From contig JASANC010003269.1 in the NCBI GenBank assembly GCA_030248135.1, positions 1-64,000 on the forward strand: a stretch of DNA of 64,000 nucleotides, written 5' to 3'. Position 1 is the stretch's first letter, and each line of letters opens with the position of its first letter. Shown in pieces: positions 31,445 to 42,823 of this stretch. The notes beneath the pieces are model-generated. The model did not search any database, was not told where the DNA came from, and saw only the letters and a list, made by a program, of their open reading frames with translations. Both the position numbers and the translations under genes were made by a program. Origin of the DNA: Theristus sp. LFF4_11 (lineage: Eukaryota > Nematoda > Chromadorea > Monhysterida > Xyalidae).

Positions 31445-33065
31445 TACCTCAAGGCATATTCACCAAACTCTGATCATTTCCAATCGTTTTTTAACTGTTT
31501 GGTGTGTTGTTTTAATTTCCCACCAAAAAAGTCCTTTGTGTGTTTACGATATATGTCTACGCAGAAACAAAGAAAAGAAAAGAAAAAGAAAAGATGTGCC
31601 AAAAAACAGAAAAAAAACAAAATAAAATGATGAATGAAGAGACATCTCATAGATTTGTTTCTTTGGTTTTTTGTTTTTTCATCATTGTGTTGAGCCATCA
31701 CAGGTGTCGTTGCTGTTCTTAATTTGTGTTTAAGAAAGCCATTCATTGAAGTTTCTTTTGTTTATTGATTGTTTCGGGTTCTTCAGTTTTCGGTTTTTGT
31801 GTGTGAATTGAGTTTTTGGATTGGTTTGCTGCGTGCACTAAGTAAAGGAACACAGCAGCTTACCAAAAGAAACTTAAAAACGATGAAAATGAAAGATGAA
31901 AGCAAAGTCGTCGTCGTGTCGTCGTCCTCGTCCGCAAAGTCGGAACGCTTTTTTTATTGCAGACGCATGTCGGTCGGTCAGCTAAGAATGAAACCCACTT
32001 CAGCTGGCTACACAGCTCACTCATTTCAGACTTTTGTTTTTCAGTTCACACGCAAAAATTAAGCGTCGTCGTCGTCAAACAAAAAAAATGCATTTTGAGC
32101 TGTTGAATAAAAAAATCTGAATTTCGCAGTCTCCAACCCTTTGAGATTATTTTTAGCATAGAAAGGGTGCTGGAAGTTTACACTCATTCAAAAGAAACAC
32201 GTTTCAATAGAATCCAGATCCACGAAAAAGAAGGGTGCGGAGTGTGAGCAGCATCCCCTCGGGCGACCAATCAGCTGATTCCACATATTATAGCGTTCGA
32301 CTGTACACAGCGCACTCCTTTCAGGTTTTTGTCTTTCAGTTCATACGCAAAAAAATAAGCGACGACGACGTCGTCGTCAAACAAAAAAGGCATTTTGAGT
32401 TGTTGATTTAAAAAAATTCTGAATTTCGCAGTTTCTAACATTTTAAGTTTATTTTTAGCATGAAAAGGGTGGTGGAAATTCACACTAATTCAAAAGAAAC
32501 ACGTTTCAATAGAATCCAGATCCACGACAAAAGAAGGGTGTGGAGTGTGAGCAGCCTTCCCTCGGTTGACCAATCAGCTGATTCCACATATTATAGAGTT
32601 CGACTGTAGAGTATGTGGTCTTCAATTGTTTTACAACTTTAGCTTGTCTTTGTTGGGTAAATTCATGGGCAAACCTTGCCCGTTACCAGTGTAGTGTCCA
32701 CTGCATAGTGATATAGTGAATGTTTGTTTCACTATTTTTGAATGATTTTTGTCATTATCTTACTCACCATGTGTTTTGCAGGTGGTACCGCGTGTTCAAT
32801 AATAAAAGTTGAAGTTGAAAACGAAAAATTTTGAATGCGGCGCCCAAGTTGTTCGCGATTGATTGTTTGATTGATTCCCAACCAAATCTTATCATTTACA
32901 AACCTCCGTAAAAAGTCTGTACTTTTGTTAAGGGTCCACAGCGTGTGCTGGGAATATAAAATGTCATTTTTTTGTAGCGCGCACCTCCGTAAAATGTCTG
33001 TACTTTACTTTTGTCAAGCGTGCTCCGTAAAATTTCCATACTTGTGTCAAGAAGGGACCCAAAAT
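31445..33065. mobile_element. Decayed MULE-type ends with other repeats between them
   Basis: 31445-31540 resembles the inner terminal repeat of the MULE at 63340-63430 (CAAACTCTGATCATTTCC). 32810-33065 resembles 63440-63690 (CGGCGCCCAAGTTGTTC, CTCCGTAAAATGTCTGTAC, TGTCAAGAAGGGACCC) but is strongly diverged. The interval between holds the 305 bp tandem repeat. Confidence 0.55.
32005..32612. repeat. Tandem duplication, about 305 bp unit, two copies
   Basis: Copy 1 (about 32005-32308) and copy 2 (about 32309-32612) share CACGTTTCAATAGAATCCAG, ACCAATCAGCTGATTCCACA and GTTCGACTGTA. The last motif is also the tip of the small mariner-like MITE at 48522-48663. Confidence 0.7.
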
Positions 33066-33780
33066 AAAAGCACATGAATAGATAGCAGAAAAAAAGCAGA
33101 AAGGGTAAAAAGTAAAAACAGCTGGAGCTGAATTTTGCTTAAAAATGCTAAAAAATCAGTATAAACGCAGATTTTGCTTAAAAATTACGTGCATCCCCAA
33201 CCAGATGGACACCCCGCCGTCCCGCCCCCCAATTTTGACAAAAATACTCCCGGCCCCCTCGGTGTCGGTAATAACACACATCTACGAAAAATAAGACCTG
33301 TTTTATAACGTATGAATATAAAGTATTAATATGTGTGTAGCAGTGTGTGTGTAGTACCAGATATCTGTAGTATCTGATACTGTTAACTGTCAACTTTCGC
33401 TGTAGGACCTGTCAAACATCTTCTACCCAGCGAGTCCTGCCTGACTCGTTAGTAAAAATCCAGAAAATACTAGAACCCGGTAGAGTTGTTTCAGAGGTTT
33501 TGGTCGTTACCGCCTTCGAGCGCGTTGCGGTGCGTTGAGTTTTTTAAATAGTTTGTTGAATTGAAATAAATTGAGAAAAATTGAGAATTGAAGTGGCGGC
33601 AGTACCGAAGACGTGAGGGGGAGGGGCATTAACGGAAAATTTTTTTTTGGAGGATGATGATTGATTCAGGTGAGGGGGGTCCGGGGTACACCACCCCCAG
33701 TAGTCAGTTTGGCGCTCTTTATTAATGCGTGGCCCAAGAAAAAATGAATGGCCCTACACAAAATGAATGGCCCAACGGTT

Positions 33781-33816
<36 letters not shown>

Positions 33817-34445
33817 CTATTTTTTTAAACGTGTCCCACTGAAATGACGTCATGTTCCGCCTAACATGCGCTTGTCGTTCACAGCAAACCAGACTATCCG
33901 TTTAGCCGATTTCTTTCCGTAAACAAATGGTGAATGTCGAATCAGTCACACCAAACTGAAATTTTAGTGCCTGTACTTTGACAAACGGGCGTTTTTAAAT
34001 AAAATGACGTCACGTTAGTCCGGACACGTTTGAATAAATCCACAATAATAAACAAAAAAATAAGTATGCTATCTTAAAAGTGATTTTTGTGATTTTTGAT
34101 CTGAGGTTGCTTGCTTGCTAATCCTAAACCTAATCCTAAGCCAAGCCTTTTTGATAAGGTGAAAATGTTGCTTGCAATGAGTCTTTGTTGGTTCTTTATC
34201 CCAAACCTAATCATAATCCTAAGCCAAGCCTTTTTGATAAGGTGAAAATGATCGCGGCGTTGTCCATCAACAACAACGTGAATTAATCATCATCCCCCAG
34301 AAATTTTTTTTCACTAGCTATCAGTTTTCCCGTGCCCGTGCCTACGGCCCGGGCAAGAAATGTTTGCGATTTTGTAAAGAGCAAGGTGGAGCCGCGGATT
34401 TATGAGGTTGGGGCGTGGAGGCACCGCAGGTGGACAACCATGGTC
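33066..34445. other. Repeat-rich intergenic region
   Basis: It holds a (TA)n run (33783-33813), two TGACGTCA-like stretches near 33845 and 34005, and a direct repeat of about 37 bp (34132-34168 and 34212-34249, containing GCCAAGCCTTTTTGATAAGG). No gene is supported. Confidence 0.5.
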
Positions 34446-34720
34446 GCGTCCGTGGCGTAGAGGTAGAACTTCGGCCTACAGTTCTGTAGGTATTAATACT
34501 GAGTTCGAACCTCGCTGTGGACAAGGCATACTCGTGGAAAATTAGAGTGACCAACGAACATCTAATGGTCTATTCCCTCCTGGGAGCCGAGGGTAAAATT
34601 GGGCTCGGGGCAGTATTGCCCGTCTCCGCCGGAGTTTAGTACCTTCGGGTTTCCGGAACCGGCGCGCGATGGCGCGAATAAATAAAAAAAAACAAAAAAA
34701 AACAAACAAAATTTTGTGTG
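34446..34720 (+). mobile_element. tRNA-derived SINE (type 2), nearly full length
   Basis: Box A (GTGGCGTAGAGGTAGAAC, near 34452) and box B (GAGTTCGAACCTCG, 34501-34514) lie at tRNA spacing. A body with CTCCGCCGGAGTTTAGTACC and CCGGAACCGGCGCGCGATGG follows, then a tail of AATAAATAAAAAAAAAC type. A 3' fragment of the same family is in the PNPLA8 intron. It ends about 150 bp upstream of the SSR3 start codon. Confidence 0.78.
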
Positions 34721-34866
34721 AAAATGCAAAATTATCGCAAAACTTTTTGTTCAGTTTCTGACGATTGTGTCACTGTCACGCCGACACTGGGGGAAACATT
34801 CAAAGACATTTCAATTCACGGTTCGACTTCGACAAGAAGCGGAAAGTCACTTCTTTTGTTGGAATC

Positions 34867-35926
34867 ATGGTCGTGAAGAAGTTGACGAGAGAAGAGGAAC
34901 TGCTTTTGCAGGTTTGTGGCCGGGTCGGGCGACGGGCACGGGCGTGCGTGCCTGCTGCCTGAAAGACGTTTTTATGATTTTTTGTGCGCTACTTCCTCGT
35001 ATTTTGATGACATGGTGCAAAACTGCACTGAAAGCAAGCCAAGTGCTCACTGAGTGCAGTCTGCCTTTGCACATTGCATTGCGTGTTTCCGTGCAGGATT
35101 TCTCGCGCAACGTGTCCACGAAGTCGTCTGCGTTGTTCTACGGCAACGCGCTGATCGTGTGTGCAGTGCCGCTGTGGCTGTTCTGGCGTGTCCACCAGAT
35201 GGAGCCAGCAGACGCGTGCATCATCTGGACGATCGTCACCATCGCAGCCACCTGGCTGCTCGCGTTCGCCTACAAAAACGTGAAATTCGTCCTCAAACAC
35301 AAGTACATCTGCGAGGCGCACGGCACCCAGCTGTGCTTGTCTGCAGCCGTCATCCGTTTTCTTCATGAATGGCTGATTTGCTGGCTAACTCATTCGCCAG
35401 ATTCTTTTGGTGAACGAAATTAGGGCAGTCACAGTGAGGACGACTGCTTTGAAAAATGTGATTAGGTGCTGATTTTGATCAGCACACTGCTGAATATACA
35501 CTGTGAAGCAGATTGCTTTGTTCCGTTCACTCACTCCGTTCTGTTCTGGACCAATTACTGAACTCCATAAATATGCTGAATCGATGTTCCGAAGCAACGC
35601 GCTTTTTGTTTTTATGAATTTGCGAACATCGCAGGATCGCGCAAAAGCGAGAGGAGGCCGTGACACGCGAGATCATGCGGCGATTCGGCGACGACAAAAA
35701 GATGAGCAAGAAGGAGAAGGACGAGCGAATCCTGTGGAAGAAGAACGAAGTGGCCGACTACGAGGCGACCACGTTTGCCATCTTCTACAACAACGCCATG
35801 TACGTCGCCCTGCTGCTCGCTCTCTCGTTCTTTGTGCTCGCCAATGTCTCATCAAACATCAACTACATGTGCTCGGTGCTTGGCTCCGCTGCCCTTGTGG
35901 CACTCTTTTCAACCGGCAGCAAGTGA
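34867..35926 (+). CDS. SSR3: Translocon-associated protein subunit gamma (TRAP gamma)
   Basis: Exons: 34867-34911, 35097-35302, 35635-35926; 180 residues (human 185). TRAP gamma is the four-helix membrane subunit of the TRAP complex next to the Sec61 channel in the ER. Strong family matches are seen: EEELLLQDFSRN at the first junction, TKSSALFYGNA, LLAFAYKNVKFVLKHK, then KMSKKEKDERILWKKNEVAD in exon 3 and the C-terminal FSTGSK. Membrane segments lie at about 31-50, 57-78, 129-148 and 153-174. Junctions are phase 0 and phase 2. A SINE sits just upstream, within the likely promoter. Confidence 0.96.
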
Positions 35927-36263
35927 ACCCTGGCGTTCTGTTTGTAAAATGCCGTTTTTTCTTTGCGTTTAGAGCTCCCGTTTTCTGTTGTTTTCATTCA
36001 ACGTTGTTGTTTCGTTTGTCACTGTTGTTGTTTATATTAGTGACTAAAAAATTCTCTTGTTTTTTTGTTTTTTTTTGTTCGGGAAATTTGTTTCTTTGGT
36101 GATTGGAAGTTTTGATTTGACATTCATACCTAATTACGTCATGTGTTGCAAATTTATCGTTTCCACAAAAAAGTCTGTTTCTCTTGATGGGCTGGCTGAT
36201 CGCTGGTCTGTGAATTGTTTTGAATTTGCAATTCGGTCGGTCCGAATTATTTTCAGGCGTTTG

Positions 36264-36644
36264 TCAGAGTAATTTCATGCCCATATTCTTCAACCGTTCA
36301 TAAAAGCCCAGCATAACATGAGTGCACCGGCGCGATTGGACGTGAGTGCGTGCGTGCGTGACGCGGGCGCCGGCGGTGGCACGGCGAGCGCAGTGCTGAC
36401 CAGTGGGCAAAGTGCGTCCGCGTGCGAGCGTGCCGTGCGTCTGAACGCACGCATGCAGCCAATACACCGCGACAAACACACGCCCGCCAGGCGTACGCCA
36501 GTTTTCGGTGTTCTCAACCGGCACTGTTCGGTGTTCGTACTGCAACTTTAGGATTTGAGTAAAATTCAACAAGTGAAGTCGCATGACGCGCATGTTCGTA
36601 GGGTCAATCAATCCGCGTTTCGCAGCTGCTTTCATTTCACCCAT
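36264..36644 (-). CDS. Uncertain ORF, 126 codons
   Basis: The frame starts MGEMKAAAKRGLIDPTNMRV and its first 50 residues look protein-like (MRLHLLNFTQILKLQYEH), but the second half is rich in R, T, H and A codons from G/C-rich repeats (ARRATAGARVTHARTHV). It may be a first exon joined to another exon, or a chance frame. I recognise no family. Confidence 0.25.
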   Translation of the reverse strand: MGEMKAAAKRGLIDPTNMRVMRLHLLNFTQILKLQYEHRTVPVENTENWRTPGGRVFVAVYWLHACVQTHGTLARGRTLPTGQHCARRATAGARVTHARTHVQSRRCTHVMLGFYERLKNMGMKLL

Positions 36645-36684
36645 TCCGCGGTCGAAATTAAAAAGTTAGGTGCATAATCTTCCC

Positions 36685-36954
36685 TACAGTATGGCCGGAT
36701 AAATAAGGCAGTCCATCAGGGCGGGATCTGTCGAAGGCTAGGAGTTGTCTTTTTCAAAAATACCAACATAATTTCCAGTCATGTGAGCAAAGGAGAAACA
36801 ATAAACAGAATAGCACGAAGAACCATTTGGTTAAAAAATAAGCCAAAATTGGCATGCAATAATTGGGTTTCTGAAAGGATTTTTTCCTTCATTTTTATTT
36901 CGCGCGCTCCTTGCACGCTGAAAAAAGCTGCCATGTTTACTCGGTCATTCCGTA
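36685..36954. mobile_element. MITE family A, copy 2
   Basis: TA-CAGTATGGCCGGATAAAT at the left and CGGTCATTCCG-TA at the right; about 80 percent identical by eye to copies at 11579 and 47722. It lies directly before the FBH1 coding region and may have replaced part of its 5' flank. Confidence 0.78.
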
Positions 36955-36981
36955 CAGAACAATTGCTGGTCACCTGAAAGC

Positions 36982-39900
36982 ATGCCTTGCTTACATGCTT
37001 TACATTTGTTGTCACGCTCAGTGGCGCCTGTTCTGCTGAAACGCTGTGCGACTGCACCGACGTCCTCCACGCACAAAGCCACTGCTGCTGCTGGTGCAGT
37101 GCACGATGATTTCTGCAACGATTCACTGTCAGATTCAGAGTTGAACGCGTACTTGGATGCGCAACAGGGTCGTGCGCACGGACACGATCCATCGACGATG
37201 AAGAGACGAAAATGTGGCATCAATCGAGTGGGCGCACTGACACCCGTGAACATTGAGAGAGTGAACAAAATGAAGAAGACAGCACGCAGCTGGCACGAGC
37301 ACGACGCCTCCTTTGGCCTGTGCCCATCGTCTGTTCAGGCGCATAGCACTGTTGCTGATGTGCCTGACGAGATTTTACGGGTCTGGCTGCTTGCTTTTGA
37401 AATCATCAAATTTTTGAATCATTGAAGGTTGCATTAAAAGGTGATTGTGTTTTATCAGTTCTTGCAGTTACAAGTTTTTTTGCGGCGGCTTCATTGCTTT
37501 CACAGCGACCAAACGTTTCCAGCTGGTCTTTGCGTGCATGCCCATGGTCGATTTGTTGTTGACCGTGAACCGCGTTTGTCGCCGGTGGCGGCGTCTGATT
37601 GCAGAGCGTCATTTCCTGCCGCAACGCAAATTGTTCACCAAATACCGCCACAACGTTCACAGTGCCGTGACACAGGTTTCCAGGGCCGCCTGTTGTCCAT
37701 TTTGCAGCAGCGGCATGCAGTTTGTTTATTTTCAAGGTGGCTGACGTGCTCAAAACGAATGGCAGCGACCTTTGCTCGGTCGTCGTCCACATTTCTCAGA
37801 CATTCTCCACGATCGCATTCGATCCACGCGAGCACTGCTCATTCATGGGTCGACTGCGCCATTTCTCTGGCCTGTTTGCGGCAACCGAAAACTGGCTGCA
37901 AACGTTTGACGGTGCGAATTTGTGTTTTTGCAAAGGAATGCACACGGTGCGCTGAAAAATTACCAGTTTCAAAGTGCTCCATCTCGCGTCGGGTTGAAGG
38001 GTATGAAATTTGGAAATTTTACAAAACTTGGGTTTGGATTGGAACCTTTTTTATTCATTCATTTATTTTTTGACATTTTCTTGCAAAAAGAACAATTTCG
38101 CTTTTTGACTGAAAGGACGATGTGCAACATAAAGCTAACTGCCATTGGAAACATTTGGCACAGCACTGCTACTGCAAACAAATTGATATTGAGGTTTTCA
38201 AAAAAATGTAAGACGGTGTGCGCGTCAAAAATGATAGGTCAAAAATTTTTACTTGTGATTTTTCAGTTTGAAAAAAAATACTAATAAAAGCCGAAAAAAT
38301 GTAAAAAAATTTGGGGAAAGTGCGAATCTAAATTCTGCAATACTTCCAAATTTCCGCCTGAAAGTTTTAACTAGACGCCAAAGTAATTTGAACTCCGGTA
38401 GTTTTTTAGCCGAGCCTGCATTCTAGTAATGCTGAACGGAACCTTCATGTAGCGATCGTCTGATTGCAGTGCGCCCGAACGTGTTCACCTACCTGTGTTC
38501 GATGGTGATTCTGGCGCAGGATGCTGAGCGCATGTTGCAACTGGTGCTGGAGGTCACGCGGTCGCCAACTCTTTGGAACAACAGCAACATCAGTGAATGC
38601 TTGTATTTGCTGGCCACCCTGTTGCTGGGTGTGCATCGCACGTTGCGTGTGTCGCCACGGATTGCGTACAACGTGCAGTGGGCGTTGCACATGTACACGG
38701 CACGCACGAACACTGCTGCGCACCTGGTGAGTCGCAGTCAGTGCAGTCAGTGCAGTTGGCTGTTTGCGTCGCACGTGGCATCGTTCAACATGCTGCACAT
38801 TCTCAGCCGCATCGTCACCGGTCACCAGGACTGCGTTCGTATGAATTGACCGAGGAGCAACAACGAATTGTGAATCACGATGTTCAGCCGAACGATCGTG
38901 TTCGCATCGTCGCGTTTGCAGGCACCGGCAAGACGAGCACACTGTGCGTTGCGTCGCCGTTTCGTTAAAATGCCACGGTTTTGTGAGCTTTATGTGGAAG
39001 CCATCAATTGAAGCGATCAATGTGTTGTGGTGCGGTTGTACAGGTTGCATTTTGCAGCGCATTTGCAGCAGAACGCGATCGTATTCCTTCTCAGAGTGTC
39101 CTACGTGCGCGCACGACCAAACCACCGTTTTCTAATTCTCGTGTTCAACAAGTCGGTGGCGCTTGACGCGCAGCACAGCGACAAGTTCGGTGCGTGCAAT
39201 ACGGTGTGCACGATGCATTCGCTCGCGTACAACTGGCCCATGCCCGACAGTGTGCCGAATAAACTCGCACTCACAATCGGCAAACACTTCCACGAGAAAA
39301 ATCGCCGCCACAACGTTGGCGGTATGCAGTCGTCGCTGTCAACCAGTGCTGTGATGAAGGTAGGCTCGGGCTGCTTTGGATTTTGCTTAACTGCAAACAT
39401 GCAGATGGTGTCACCGTGTGAATCGCAAGCTTGTTTGGGTGATTATGGTGGTGTGCGAGAAGCAAGCGGTGCCCATAATTTGTTTATGCTACTTCAAACA
39501 GTAGTTTCATTCGCAGGAGCTGCCGGTATTGGAAGTTGACAGCAGTCTGGTGCGCGACAAGCAGCAGGACACAAAGCGGTCGGACAACGAAGACAGTTTG
39601 GAGGCAATGTCGCTGTTCATTCGCGCTCGCAATGCTGCGCAAACGTTGCGAGCATTCTTCTGCTCTGCCGACAGCGAAGTGAACATGGAGCACACGCCGT
39701 CAAAGTACATGCTGCGCAGACGAGACGGTTGCGGCGATCGAATGTGAGTGAAGTGTGACACACAAACAACGAAAGCACACGGTTTTATGCAATTTTTCCA
39801 CTTGTTCCGATCGGACACTATACCTGTGCGACGCTTTGTACCGTGACACAAATTGTTGCGATGCGATGCGAGGTTCAAGCAAGTAGCACGTGTGCGCTGT

Positions 39901-42500
39901 TTGTTGGTGCAGTTTCGAGCGGGTGCCCGTTGCGATTCGCGCGCAGTACGTGCGTGACGCAGGGGCACTGTGGCGACGTATGTGCGACGTTGATGACGCA
40001 CTGCCGATGGTGCATGACGGCTATCTCAAGTACTTCCAGTTGTTGCGACCACAGCTGACGCGCAAATATCCGGTGCATGCCATTCTGGTGCGTTCGCTGT
40101 CCAAAGATCTGAGTGAAGTGGCGGTGTTCTGCGCTCGGAGTAGCAGACTACGGTCGCGTTAGTTGTAGATTGTTGTTTTTCTGACCTTAGATTGATGAAG
40201 CGCAAGACATGAACGCCACAATGCTGGACGTGTTGGAGAGGCAAACAGGCGTGGCGCGTGTCTTCGTGGGCGACCCTCACCAGCAGATCTACTCGTTTCG
40301 TGGTGCCGTGAACGCACTGAACGACATAGATCCCTTGCACCCGAAATACACGCACACGTTCTACTTGACACGCAGCTTTCGTTTCGGCCCCGAGATTGCG
40401 TTCATTGCGTCCTGCTGGCTGCAGCATCGCAAGGTGCACTGCACTTGCTTGTCGTCTTGCGTTACTATCTCTGCCAAATTTGCCTTCAGGTTAACTGCAA
40501 GAGGTGCTTCAAGTCTGTCATTTCATTTTTAATGGATGTCACGGTAAACACAACTCCATGCTTGAAAATCAGGCGACCCATTGGTCCGTTCCAAATAACC
40601 TGAAAGCCTGTTTGGTATGGAATTGAACTGAATTCACTGTTTCAAGTAAATGAGGTGATCAGGACGAAACGAAGCGCATTGTGGTTGGCGCCGACATGCG
40701 GTCGTCGTTGGTGTACCCGGTGGGGCACGTGAGCGTCACACGGCCAATCTGCTTCCTCTGTCGCTGCAATGCAACCCTGTTTGCGCTCTGTCAGTGGACG
40801 CTGTTCTCATTCAATCGAATTCAATTCGTTCAGGCTTGCATGACAAAATTATTTGTGTCTGCGTGTCACATATTTCTTTTCGCTTGGTTACAAAAAACAG
40901 ACAATGACTGAATTTTCAATTATTTTATTGAACGCAAACGATGCAATCGAATTTTCATTTGCAGGCGCCCGTTTTGGCCAACACGAACGTCATTTCACTC
41001 TGGTTGGTGGGCTTGATGCGTTGCCGCTTGACGATTATCTGGGTCTGTTTGTGTTTGCATTGTATTTTTGACTTTTTGCAGCTTATTGCTTTGCTTTTGC
41101 TACACTCTGCTTTTTCATGAAATAACAGAAGCCTGCTATTCAGACCTGTGCAATCTGTTGTTGCCCGAGAGCCAACGTGCACCAGTGATGGTGCGTGCAA
41201 TGACATCTGAACTTTATTTTACACTGCACTCGTTTGGAACCTTGTGCAACGTCACTACGAATCACCTTCAAATTCTTTTTCAGAATCGCTTTTTTCTGCG
41301 TTTTTCGAAATTTACCGAAGTTCTAGAGTTTTCCAAGGACAAGATGGACCTGGAACTGATGCGTAAATGCCAAGTGGTGCGCGCGCATGGACTGCAGGTA
41401 TTGCTGGATAAATAAAATGGTGGCACGACACAAATGGGTTGACAAAAGAAGCAACACATGCAGACGAGTGCAATGGTGCAACACATACGCAAATGGCATC
41501 TGAATGACATGGCGCCGTACGTTGTGTCAACGGTGCACAAGGCCAAGGGACTCCAATGGGACAACGTCGTCATGATGCACGACATTGGGCAAGTGAAGGG
41601 CAATCAACACAACGACACGCTCGAGTCATGGATGCTCTCGGCTGCAGTCGCTCTCGAGGTGAACTGCTGAAAAACCTGCATCTCTAGAAATGTCCACATG
41701 ACACTCTACAACACAAGGTGCTTTGTTTGTGTATTGTACTGTTTGTCATTTCACCGTGTTTTGTTTCACCCAGGAAGCACGAGACGACGAAGACAACTTG
41801 ATGTACGTTGCAATGACGCGTGCCAGACACACGCTCATCATGAACAGGTGCTTGCAGCCGCGGTGTTGTTTTGTAATCGCAAAAGGCTCGGAACCTGGCT
41901 TTTTGAAATATAAACTTGCTGAACATGAAGTTTTCTCCAGCAGCGTGGTTTTGTTTGCAGCAATTTAGCGACATATATCATGCGTCACTTTAACGAACGC
42001 TTCGACGAGTGGGTGTCACCAATGTGCACCGGTGCAGAGGCGGTTGGCGACCATTGTAGTGTCTGTCGGCAGCCAATTGACACCAGTGATGACGCTGCCA
42101 TGGTGTTACGCCGGAAACCGGTTTGCATCTGATGATTAGCAGTTGTAATTAGGCATGGCACCTAAATAAAGCCGGTTTTTGCCGTGCCTGCTCGTAGTTA
42201 TCAGCAAGCGATTGTTGACTTGTGCAATGCCTGCCACAGCTGGACGTCTGTCACGTGTCGTCGCCGTCATCGGTCGATCTGTTGCGGCGCCAGTATTCCA
42301 GTGTTGTTTGTGCGAAGTGTGTTAGCGGGGAAGCAACGTTGCGATATCCTTTTCAAACATTCGTTAATGCAATTGCTGAGGAATGTCAACAGTTGCCGCC
42401 GGTTTGTTCGGAGAATGTTGTTTATTCGTTCACTCTGTGTGCTACTATTCTTGGTTCTCTTCAAATCAGTCAAAATACAAACGGAATAGCAAAACGCTGA
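36982..42500 (+). CDS. FBH1: F-box DNA helicase 1 (UvrD-type helicase of an SCF complex)
   Basis: Seventeen exons: 36982-37380, 37523-37675, 37737-37911, 38470-38726, 38807-38943, 39044-39359, 39517-39743, 39913-40087, 40191-40433, 40663-40789, 40965-41042, 41129-41190, 41284-41397, 41464-41658, 41774-41847, 41961-42120, 42240-42500; about 1050 residues (human 1043). FBH1 is a 3'-5' helicase that removes RAD51 from DNA and joins SCF ubiquitin ligase through its F-box. Seen: the F-box across exons 1-2 ([15 protein letters not shown]), Walker A AGTGKTST (about 366-373), FNKSV, Walker B IDEAQD (614-619), [12 protein letters not shown] (640-651), the SFRFG box, [11 protein letters not shown] (motif V) and [10 protein letters not shown] (motif VI). 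All phases agree. A PCNA-binding or zinc-finger N-terminus is not obvious. About 15 extra residues follow Walker A. The stop overlaps an AATAAA. Confidence 0.94.
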
Positions 42501-42823
42501 ATAAAAACGGTTGCAAAAATGTTGGTTGAAGCAGATGTCATAATTGTTGATGTCAACCGTGACATTCTTCAAAGCAGGCACAACAAGGACAAGACTCGGC
42601 GTTGTATTTGGTGCATGACGAGTCCCGCCCACACAACGCCACCCGACAGTGGTTCCGCCCGTTGGCTGTGAAACCACAGCCATTGTCTACCTCAATGAAC
42701 AGCAGCCTTTTTGGGTGATCGATATGTTTGAATTTGTAACTGAGTTGTTGTTAATTGTTACACATCTGTTATTTCGCGTGTTTTTATACTGAGTTTATAC
42801 TAAAATACCGGTATGTGTACAAG
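42501..42823. other. Intergenic between FBH1 and the Tudor gene
   Basis: 323 bp in the same transcriptional direction. An AATAAA begins at 42500, overlapping the FBH1 stop. No other feature supported. Confidence 0.5.

Larger units (their letters stand above)
35927..36981. other. Intergenic region between SSR3 and FBH1
   Basis: T-rich 3' flank of SSR3, an uncertain minus-strand ORF (36264-36644) and MITE copy 2 (36685-36954), which ends 27 bp before the proposed FBH1 start codon. Confidence 0.5.

Noticed and set aside
34446..34515. tRNA gene call from box A and box B
   Set aside because: The stems do not form a proper cloverleaf, and a SINE body and A-rich tail follow; a related tail exists elsewhere without the head.
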